DNA of 64,000 nt from assembly GCA_023460955.1 (NCBI GenBank), contig JAEWOH010000066.1, positions 1 to 64,000 on the forward strand, in the 5' to 3' direction. This document shows positions 52,057-60,100 of this stretch, piece after piece. This DNA is from Bacillota bacterium. GTDB lineage: Bacteria > Bacillota > Clostridia > Acetivibrionales > DSM-1351. The notes under the pieces are model-generated. The model had not been told where the DNA came from, searched no databases, and worked only from the letters and a program-made list of their open reading frames with translations. Position 1 is the first letter of the stretch. The number at the start of each line of letters is the position of its first letter. Made by a program: the position numbers and the translations under genes.

Positions 52057-53647
52057 TATATTAATATTAATGAAAGCAAATATAACTAATTCCTGGGGAA
52101 TAAACAAGCTTCTTAAGTCGAAGTCAATGGGTGATAAGGTCAAGGCGGTGCTTATTGGTATTGCTATTTTATATGCCTTTCTTGCCGTAATTTTTTCAAT
52201 GTTTGTGGTAAATATGCCTTTTGCCCAGGCTTTGGAACAGCTTAATGCATTGGATGTTATTCTGGCAAGCTCTGTGTTGTCTACAACAGCCATAGGGTTG
52301 GTGCTGAGTACCTACAAAATGCCTTCCTACCTCTTTGCCTTTAAAGATTACGACCTGCTGATGTCACTGCCTGTTAAACCCTCAGAGGTGCTTACAAGCA
52401 AAATGGTGTTTATTTATTTATCAAATCTTCTTTTGTCAGTGGTTGTAAGTGTTCCGCCTTTGGTGATATATGGGATAAAAACCTCTTCAGGCTTATTCTA
52501 TTACATTTTTGTTGTGTTAATAACAATATTTACACCACTTATACCAATATCGATAGCGGCCATATTAGCATACTTGCTTGGAAGAATGTCCTCAAAAATC
52601 AGATCTACCAATGCATTTATGATAATCGGAAGTCTGCTGCTTTGTGCTGTTCTGATTGTTGGCTCACCAATGATAGGACAGATTAACTCCAAACAGATTC
52701 AAGGTGCTCTCCCGGCATTTGATTCTATTTCAAATATACTATTTTGGACGAAATTCTATGTTGGAGCTTTGAAGCAGACTAGTATTATATACCTTGCAGA
52801 GTTTATCGGTATAAGCCTATTAATATTTACCGTATTTATTGGAGTGATGTCTAAGGGCTTTAAAACAATTAACAGCAGAATGACTGAAAAGTATAGAGCC
52901 TCAAACTACAAAATGACTGCACTTAAAGTATCCTCTCCACTTAAGGCCTTATACATAAAGGAATTAAGGTTTTATCTCGCATCCTTCATATATGTTGTTA
53001 ATACGGCTATAGGACCGCTTATGATGACAGTGTTTTCAATAGCATTGGTTATATTTGGGGAGGAAGCAGTAGCAAAAACACTGGAAATTCCAATGGGAGA
53101 ACAATTTATGCCCGTTGTTATAATTATGGTGTTTGCCTTCTGTATTAATTTGACTTTTATTACCGCATCCTCAATATCCCTGGAAGGAAAAAATCTTTGG
53201 ATAATCAAATCGCTTCCAGTTAAGGTAGAAAGCATATTGTGGAGCAAGGTGCTGTTAAACCTTACTTTTACCGTTCCTGCACTTTTTGTAAATATCTTGC
53301 TTGTAAGTATGGGCTTTGGGATGGAGCCGGTAACGGTTTGTGCAAGCCTTCTTTTACTTCTGATTTATTGTGTTTTCTCAGCTGTGACAGGTCTTCTTAT
53401 AAACCTGTATTTACCAAAGCTTGAATGGACAACTCAGGTTGCAGTCGTTAAGCAGAGTGCCAGCGTACTTGTGAACATGCTGGCTGGGTTCGTGTCAATA
53501 ATAATATCTATTGTGGGCTTTATACTAGTTAGACCAGAGAACATGAATATTTATTTGTTTATGCTATTAATCTTATTTAGCATTATTACTGTGATTCTCA
53601 TCAGAATGTTAAACACTGTAGGTGTAAGAAAATTTAATCAATTATAA
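52049..53647 (+). CDS. ABC-2 type exporter permease
   Basis: 532 residues from ATG 52049, within the end of the ATPase gene, with about twelve hydrophobic segments. LLMSLPVKPSEVLTSK and LWIIKSLPVKVESILWSK are repeated LPVK motifs typical of the large ABC-2 permeases (YtgP/EcsB-like). Two halves, each starting with such a motif, suggest an internal duplication. Confidence 0.85.
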   Translation: MNNILILMKANITNSWGINKLLKSKSMGDKVKAVLIGIAILYAFLAVIFSMFVVNMPFAQALEQLNALDVILASSVLSTTAIGLVLSTYKMPSYLFAFKDYDLLMSLPVKPSEVLTSKMVFIYLSNLLLSVVVSVPPLVIYGIKTSSGLFYYIFVVLITIFTPLIPISIAAILAYLLGRMSSKIRSTNAFMIIGSLLLCAVLIVGSPMIGQINSKQIQGALPAFDSISNILFWTKFYVGALKQTSIIYLAEFIGISLLIFTVFIGVMSKGFKTINSRMTEKYRASNYKMTALKVSSPLKALYIKELRFYLASFIYVVNTAIGPLMMTVFSIALVIFGEEAVAKTLEIPMGEQFMPVVIIMVFAFCINLTFITASSISLEGKNLWIIKSLPVKVESILWSKVLLNLTFTVPALFVNILLVSMGFGMEPVTVCASLLLLLIYCVFSAVTGLLINLYLPKLEWTTQVAVVKQSASVLVNMLAGFVSIIISIVGFILVRPENMNIYLFMLLILFSIITVILIRMLNTVGVRKFNQL

Positions 53648-53696
53648 TAGGCCGGACAACTAGAGCTTGGGGATTCGTGTTAAGGAGGGATCCGTA

Positions 53697-54557
53697 ATGC
53701 AATATGTTGAGAAATTGGTTATTTATTTTACGATTTATAGCTTTATTGGATGGTTTTGTGAAGTTATTTATTGTTCTTTTAAATTAAAAAAAATTATCAA
53801 TAGAGGGTTTTTAGCCGGCCCTGTGTGCCCCGTTTATGGTTTCGGGGCACTTTTTGTAATATGGCTGCTGCAACCCGTTTCCTCAAGTATACCGGTAGTT
53901 TTTTTGTGCGCAATTGTAATTACGAGTATTGTTGAATATATTACCGGTTGGCTCCTTGAAACCTTTTTCAGAACAAGATGGTGGGATTACAGTAACAAAA
54001 GGTTCAACCTGGAGGGAAGGGTATGCCTTGAAAATTCAGTATATTTTGGTATTCTAAGCGTACTTCTGGTTAAAGCTATTCATCCTTTGGCAGAATATTT
54101 GGTATGGTGTATTCCTGAATTATACATAAAAATTATATGTATACTCGTGCTTGTGGTTTTTGCGGCGGACAGTTTACTAACACTCAATACACTTATTAAT
54201 CTGAATGAAAGATTAAAGAAACTATACGAATTTACTGAAGAACTGAGAAAAAACGCCGATATTCAGGAATGGTTCAACGAGAGTGAATTTATTAAGAGTT
54301 TTGAGAAGTTAAAGGTGCTTATAGAAGAGGGAAAGAGCAGTATAAATCTGAAAATAGAATCAAGTAAGGAAAATTTGAACAGTAAATTTGAATTAAATAA
54401 TAAACTTAAAGAAAAGTTTGAAGCACTTACAACAAAAAGAGGTAGTGGACAGAGGTTATTAAAAGCCTTTCCTGGTATGAAGAGCAAAAGGTATAACACT
54501 CAGCTTGGGCATTTGAAAGAAGCCCTTAGAGAGCTTAAACAAAAGGTGGTAAAATAG
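53697..54557 (+). CDS. Putative ABC transporter membrane protein (CmpB type, PF06541)
   Basis: 286 residues from ATG 53697, seven bases after AAGGAGGG. Four or five amino-terminal membrane helices carry the conserved YSFIGWFCEVIYCS and GFLAGPVCPVYGFGAL motifs and RWWDYSNKRFNLEGRVC. The last 110 residues are charged helices with likely coiled-coil character. The family is annotated as ABC-transporter type IV but the transport role is unproven. It follows the exporter by 49 bases. Confidence 0.85.
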   Translation: MQYVEKLVIYFTIYSFIGWFCEVIYCSFKLKKIINRGFLAGPVCPVYGFGALFVIWLLQPVSSSIPVVFLCAIVITSIVEYITGWLLETFFRTRWWDYSNKRFNLEGRVCLENSVYFGILSVLLVKAIHPLAEYLVWCIPELYIKIICILVLVVFAADSLLTLNTLINLNERLKKLYEFTEELRKNADIQEWFNESEFIKSFEKLKVLIEEGKSSINLKIESSKENLNSKFELNNKLKEKFEALTTKRGSGQRLLKAFPGMKSKRYNTQLGHLKEALRELKQKVVK

Positions 54558-54586
54558 CAGCTTGTATTACAGGCTGTTTTATTTTT
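54557..54586 (+). terminator. Terminator after the PF06541 gene
   Basis: GCAGCTTGTA and TTACAGGCTG arms form a short stem overlapping the stop, followed by TTTTATTTTT. Confidence 0.65.
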
Positions 54587-54632
54587 GGATTTAAACTCAT
54601 TAATAATTTCTAGAAAATATTTATAACATATA

Positions 54633-54661
54633 TTGACAGTGATGTACTGTAAGTATATACT
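54633..54661 (+). promoter_or_regulatory. Consensus sigma-A promoter of the GntR-ABC operon
   Basis: TTGACA at 54633-54638 and TATACT at 54656-54661 have exactly 17 bases between them. It is the strongest-looking promoter in the window. Confidence 0.85.
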
Positions 54662-54690
54662 GTATATGTAACATATATAACAGTATATAC
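54653..54690. promoter_or_regulatory. Probable operator for the GntR regulator
   Basis: GTATATACTGT (54653-54663) and ACAGTATATAC (54680-54690) form a perfect 11-bp inverted repeat that covers the -10 box. A second smaller dyad ACAGT/ACTGT lies at 54636-54650 between the promoter boxes. Autoregulation by the GntR protein encoded just downstream is likely. Confidence 0.75.
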
Positions 54691-54708
54691 ATTAAACGGA
54701 GGGCCTAA

Positions 54709-55092
54709 GTGAAAATTATTATTTCAAATACGTCCGGCATACCAATCTATGAGCAAATAAAAGATCAAATAAAAAGTTCCATTCTGTCTGGTGAGCTTGA
54801 CGAAAATGAGCTCCTTCCATCTCTCCGGCAGTTAGCGAGAGACCTTAAAATAAGCGTCTTGACAACAACAAGGGCTTATACCGAGCTTGAAGAGGAAGGG
54901 TTTGTGACTAATGTTCAGGGCAAAGGCTGCTATGTCATGGGAAGAGGCTCTGAGCTTATACGGGAACAGTTATTAAGAGAAATAGAGGAAAATCTTTCGG
55001 GTGCAATCAAAGCTTCAAAAAGAGCCGGAGTATCGCAGGAAGAACTTATAAAAATGCTTAAAATTCTTATGGAGGAGGATGAAAATGAGTAA
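54709..55092 (+). CDS. GntR-family repressor, YtrA subgroup
   Basis: 127 residues from GTG 54709 after GGAGGG. The winged helix occupies 10-75 (IYEQIKDQIKSSILSGEL, LPSLRQLARDLKISVLTTTRAYTELE), and the short helical tail of about 45 residues is typical of YtrA-like regulators, which control adjacent ABC exporters. It overlaps the ATPase gene by eight bases. Induction by cell-wall-active compounds is known for YtrA in Bacillus and is only inferred here. Confidence 0.93.
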   Translation: MKIIISNTSGIPIYEQIKDQIKSSILSGELDENELLPSLRQLARDLKISVLTTTRAYTELEEEGFVTNVQGKGCYVMGRGSELIREQLLREIEENLSGAIKASKRAGVSQEELIKMLKILMEEDENE

Positions 55093-55945
55093 CGCAATAG
55101 AAATAAAAGGACTCAACAAAGAATACGATAAATTCACTTTGGATAATATAAGCTTTACTTTGCCCGAGGGATACATCATGGGTCTGATTGGTCCCAATGG
55201 TGCCGGGAAAACCACAATAATTAAATTAATGCTTAATATGATCAGAAAATCAGCAGGGGATATAACCATATTGGGCTGGGATAGTATCAAAGACCAGAAT
55301 AATATTAAAGAAAACGTTAGTGCTGTTTTTGATTCAAATTATTTCGTACAGGATTGGACTGTAGCACAGGTTGAAAAGTCCATAGGGATATTTTATGAAA
55401 CCTGGGATACGGGAAAATTCAATAGTATGCTTCAAAAGTTCGGTCTGGACCGTGACAAAAAGGTAAAGGAGCTCTCACGAGGAATGCAGATGAAACTGAT
55501 GTTATCCTGCGCCTTTTCACACGACTCAAAGCTTTTAATTCTGGATGAACCCACCAGCGGATTGGATCCTCTGGCAAGGGATGAACTGCTGGATATCCTC
55601 TCTGAATTCATTCAGGATGGCAAAAGAAGTGTTCTATTTTCTACTCACATTACTACTGATTTAGATAAAATAGCTGATTATATTACTTTTATGAATAAGG
55701 GTAAAATGTTTTATACCGGAAGTAAGGATGAATTTCTTGAAAGCTTCAGAATGGTTAAAGGCGGCAGCGGGGAACTGAGCGGCGAGCTTGAAAAACTGCT
55801 TATAGGCACAAGAAAATACTCCACCGGCTTTGAAGGTCTGATAAGTACTAAAAATATTGGAAACTTCACCCGGTTTGCCTGTGAACCGGTAACTATTGAT
55901 GATATTATAGTATTTTCAAGCAGGGGAGGTAATATAAATGACTAA
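55085..55945 (+). CDS. ABC transporter ATP-binding protein (YtrB-like)
   Basis: 286 residues from ATG 55085, six bases from GGAGG. Walker A is GPNGAGKTT, the signature is ELSRGMQMKL and Walker B is LLILDEPTSGLDP. The last 70 residues form the extra domain often seen in YtrB-type ATPases. It overlaps both neighbours by eight bases, so GntR, ATPase and permease are translated as a tight unit. Confidence 0.94.
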   Translation: MSNAIEIKGLNKEYDKFTLDNISFTLPEGYIMGLIGPNGAGKTTIIKLMLNMIRKSAGDITILGWDSIKDQNNIKENVSAVFDSNYFVQDWTVAQVEKSIGIFYETWDTGKFNSMLQKFGLDRDKKVKELSRGMQMKLMLSCAFSHDSKLLILDEPTSGLDPLARDELLDILSEFIQDGKRSVLFSTHITTDLDKIADYITFMNKGKMFYTGSKDEFLESFRMVKGGSGELSGELEKLLIGTRKYSTGFEGLISTKNIGNFTRFACEPVTIDDIIVFSSRGGNIND

Positions 55946-56594
55946 TATCTTAAAGATGGTACGCCTGGATTTATCGATGATAAAGCCTTATTCAAAAACT
56001 TTGTTAATTGCATTTTTTGCTCCTGTTATCATTATTTACAATACACAGGATGTAATTGCGGGGCTTGTTTTATGTATGAGCATCATGGCTATGACATCAA
56101 ATTATACCTTTTCAATCGCCGAAAAAAATGACCTTAACAGACTTTACGGCTTAATACCTATTAGTAAAAAAGATATCGTTGCAGGAAGGTATTTGTTTAC
56201 CGCCCTAACCGGCATAGTTGCCGTAATGCTTGGAACAGCAATAAACATTCTTGTTCTAGCGACAACAAGAAAATTTGACGCCCTTGAAGATACGGTTGCG
56301 GCAATCGGTGCAGGACTAACCCTCTACTTTGTTTTTACAGCGATTCAGCTCCCCGCATATTTTAAGTTTGGTGCAATAAAAGGTAGATTCATTTCTTTTA
56401 TACCGTTTTTAGGTATGTTTCTAGCCGGAATAATAGGTCAAAGTGTTGGGCCCGAATCACTTGAGAAGCTTCCTGACCTTGCTGTGCTGAATGATGCCTA
56501 TGTATTTCTGGTTGTCTCAATACTTTTTGATATAATAGTCTACGGAATATCAATGGGAATAGCGCAAAAGATATATGAAAAAATGGAGTTATAA
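55938..56594 (+). CDS. ABC-2 transporter permease (PF13346-like)
   Basis: 218 residues with six hydrophobic segments. IAEKNDLNRLYGLIPISKKDIVAGRYL is the conserved cytoplasmic loop of the ABC2_membrane_5 family. It forms the membrane part of the exporter with the preceding ATPase and ends the GntR operon, which closes at a strong hairpin. Confidence 0.9.
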   Translation: MTNILKMVRLDLSMIKPYSKTLLIAFFAPVIIIYNTQDVIAGLVLCMSIMAMTSNYTFSIAEKNDLNRLYGLIPISKKDIVAGRYLFTALTGIVAVMLGTAINILVLATTRKFDALEDTVAAIGAGLTLYFVFTAIQLPAYFKFGAIKGRFISFIPFLGMFLAGIIGQSVGPESLEKLPDLAVLNDAYVFLVVSILFDIIVYGISMGIAQKIYEKMEL

Positions 56595-56651
56595 AAACCA
56601 CACAAAAACAAGGCTGTCTTCACCCACGACAGAGAACTGTCACACCGCGTA

Positions 56652-56685
56652 AACAAAAGTGGCTTTGCCACTTTTGTTCTTTTAT
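56652..56685 (+). terminator. Terminator of the GntR-ABC operon
   Basis: A perfect 12-bp stem (56652-56663 with 56667-56678), a 3-base loop and CTTTTAT. Confidence 0.87.
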
Positions 56686-56781
56686 CCAATACATTTTCAA
56701 ATACATTTGTGTACATTGGTGGAAAAATAAAAAGCTTGAAACGCTAATGCTTTCCGTGTAAAATATATATGCCGAGTCTGT

Positions 56782-56873
56782 GGAGAAGTACCCAAGTGGT
56801 TGAAGGGTCCGCACTCGAAATGCGGTAGGCGGTTAATAGCCGTGCAAGAGTTCAAATCTCTTCTTCTCCGCCA
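56782..56873 (+). tRNA. tRNA-Ser (anticodon CGA)
   Basis: Acceptor GGAGAAG pairs with CTTCTCC, the anticodon loop CTCGAAA lies between CCGCA and TGCGG, a long variable arm is present and the T loop reads TTCAAAT. CCA is encoded. 92 bases, type II. Confidence 0.96.
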
Positions 56874-56879
56874 TTATTT

Positions 56880-56918
56880 GGAAGCTGAGTAATATTACTC
56901 AGCTTCCATTATTTTTTC
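56880..56918 (+). terminator. Terminator of tRNA-Ser(CGA)
   Basis: A 28-base perfect palindrome (56880-56893 with 56894-56907) followed by ATTATTTTTT. Confidence 0.9.
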
Positions 56919-57030
56919 TGCAAAACTTTATATGGAACTTTTTGACAGCAAAACCATTTTGAAAAATATAAGATAGGCCTTTTAAAGAGTAGGACATTAT
57001 TCTGGTTCTTAGTGAGCCGCACCCGGGCAA

Positions 57031-57077
57031 AGCAAAACGGCAGTCGTTCCCTTTAACGGAAAGACTGCCGTTTTGCT
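57031..57077 (-). terminator. Terminator of the SLH surface protein gene
   Basis: A perfect 15-bp stem (57031-57045 with 57063-57077) about 100 bases after the minus-strand stop. Its T tail is short. The rest of 56919-57179 shows nothing. Confidence 0.7.
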
Positions 57078-57179
57078 ATAAAGTGATTATATTATCTGCC
57101 GGAATCAGCGAACATAAAGCATGATATAGAAAGGCGCCATAAGTCCAATACTGAAGGGCGCTTCGCTGAAAATCGGCAG

Positions 57180-60100
57180 CTATTTGAAGCGGCGCAACAC
57201 CGCCGAAACCTCGGCACGTGTGGCTGTTCCTTTCGGATCAAAGAGATTGTTGCTCTTGCCCTGAATGATACCTGCCATCTGGATGCGTTCTACTGAAGGA
57301 GCTGCCCACGCACCAATCTTGGTATTGTCTGCAAAGATTTTCTGCGCGCGAACTTCCGGTAGCTTGAACCCAATAGCCGTGGCATACCTGTCCAAAATTG
57401 CCGCCATTTGCTCACGGGTCACAAGACCGTCCGGGTTGAATTTGCCGCCGCCGATACCAACCAGAATGTTATTTTTTACGCCCCATTCGATATAGCCCAT
57501 GTAGTAGGCGTCTGGCTTTACATCGATAAAGCTGGACTTAGTATAGGTGCTTATATCGGCATTTGCCAATCGTCCGAGTGCTGTTACAAACATACCCCGT
57601 GTCACAGGAGAGTTGGGGCTGAATGTAGTTGAGCTGGTACCAGTCATGATGCCAGTCTTTGCGACAAACAGAATATCATCCTTTGCCCAATGACCGTCAA
57701 TGTCAGTAAAATTGAAGCTGGTTTTGTAGGCTACACCGTAAGTGGAGAAATGGCTGGTAAAGAATACTACCATCCCGCGCTTTACATCATAGCTGGAATC
57801 GGTGAGGTAGGTCACTTTCCCCTCCGTGTCCACATAGGCGGCGCAGACATTATCTGAAGTTTCTCCCTTTTGCAGAGTATAAGGAATTTCCACACTGACA
57901 CTGCCTTTGCCAAAGTCTGTCACGAACTTTCCACTGCCATAGGTCGCCTTGAAATCGTATACGGGTCTGTTGCCGATGGCGGCCTTTGCGTCGCCGTACA
58001 GCTTTGCATTGTCTATGCGTGTTGCGGAAAGCTGTACGTCAGCCTTTGCCTGTCGGTTAAGCTCAGTTACCGCCGCAAGATTAATGCCGATGGTAAGGTC
58101 GGGACGGTCAATGACAAGCTGAACGTTTGCAATCTTATTGTCAATGACCTGCTCTTGAGTGGTCTTGGGTAGATTGACTGTGACTGTATTCGCGTTTTGA
58201 CCGCCTGCGGTGACATGGATAATTGCCGTGATATCTCCTGCGTTCACGCCTTTTTTCGCCGCAACTGCCTTTGCGTCCGCAATGGCGTCGGTGATGGTTT
58301 TGTCGGTCAGACTAATGCTGGTGTTACCCTTATCGTCCACCGTGGCCTCGATTTCTGAGTTTCCGGTGACAGGTTCGGTGGGCTTCGTGGTCGGAGGGGT
58401 TGTGGAGCCGCCACCGCCGTTATCACCACCTATGGATAGCTTGGCGATGGTTGCATTGATTCCAATCCCACCACTCTCATGATTGAGCTCTAACTTGAGG
58501 GTGCCTCTGATGGAGCCTGCAGCAGCGGTAGTTGCCTCCGTTTTTGTAAATCCATCGGCGCTATCCCATGTTACAGTAACGCCATAAAGCGATGCAGCTT
58601 GTGCGACACTTAAAATATCTGCCGCTGTTGTACTGTTGGAAAATGATAACCGGTTTATTGCCGCCACAATCGCAGCCTGGGCCGCAGCAAGCTTTTGCGC
58701 GTCGGTAAGACCGGAGATGCTTTTGGTCAGCGTCAAATTTTTGCCCGTTATATTGGCGTTTGATACCGTAACTCCTGTGAATGTGCCACTGTCATAACCC
58801 GTGCAGCTGACCGCAATCGTATAGCTCCCGGCAGAAACGCCGGTAATGCTGTAGCTGCCGTCTGCCGCCGCTGTTACCGCGCCGCCCACATTGCCGCTGC
58901 TGTTTTTAAGCTGCAAGCTTGCAGGAATGCCTGCACTGGTATCGCTGCCCTTGATTGTGCCGCTGATGGTGTATGCAGGGACACTGCTGACCTTAAAGAC
59001 AACATTAACCGTCACCCCATAGGCGGGCATGATGAAGGTGTTGCTGCTTGTTACCGTAACCGTTGTGGATGAATCCCCGGTTTTGCATACGGTAATCGTA
59101 TCCAATTCATAGCCGCTGTTTGCTGTGGGCGTGACGGTGACAGTCTGCCCCTCTTTCGCAGAGGGAACCACGTTGCCGTTTACCTTCACGGTGAAGCTGC
59201 CATTTGTGGTGTCGGCCTTAGTGATGGCTTGCGCCGCCGCGAGCTTGAGCTGGCTGCCATCCGCAATCACGGCAAATCCGCTGTTGTCGCTGACGAATTT
59301 TGAGATATAATCGCTGTTAGTAACAGCATCTCCGAAGGTGAACACAGCCGCTTTGGGAGTGAAAACATTGTCCCTCGATAGATCAACGATACTTACGCCG
59401 ATGGCTGTGGTGTTGGTGAGTGCACCGGCAATGTTGACACCGGCACCACCGCTGCCAGCACCCAACAGCGCAATATTGTCGCTTGCCGTGCCGACTGTAT
59501 TGCCGGAAATATTCACATTGCCGGATAGCGTCATGCCTCCTCCGATATCTAACACCCCGCCGCCCGCGCCACCGACGGCTGCGGTGTTGCCTGTGATGCT
59601 GCCTCCGCTCATGTTGAAGTAGCCTAAATTCACCACTCCGCCCCCGCATGACGGAGAAGCACTGCCAAAAATGCAGGAATTACCGGCAATACTTCCTCCT
59701 GTCATATTGAAGGTGCCATAGTTTCCTACGCCGCCGCCGTTCACAGCGGTGTTTCCTGTGATATTGCCACCGGTCATGATAAAGATGCCTGAATACTCGA
59801 CATAAACTCCGCCGCCCATGCTATCTCCAGAGCCGTGTCCCCCGGTGATTTTTCCCTGATCGGCAACGGTGACCGTGCTGCTGTCACAGAGGGTCAGATT
59901 GCCATTAACGGTGAGGACACTCCTATTTGCACCACTTCCCGCCGGAATACTACTGCCGTCGATGGTCTTGCCGTTGAAGTCAAGCACGGTGGTCTTGCCA
60001 TTTTCAAACTCCAGCGCGGCGGTGGTGTCCACGTCAAATAGGAGCTGAATGTAAGCTGTGCCGCTTGCAAGTTCGTTTGCGTATTCCACTGCATTAGTCA

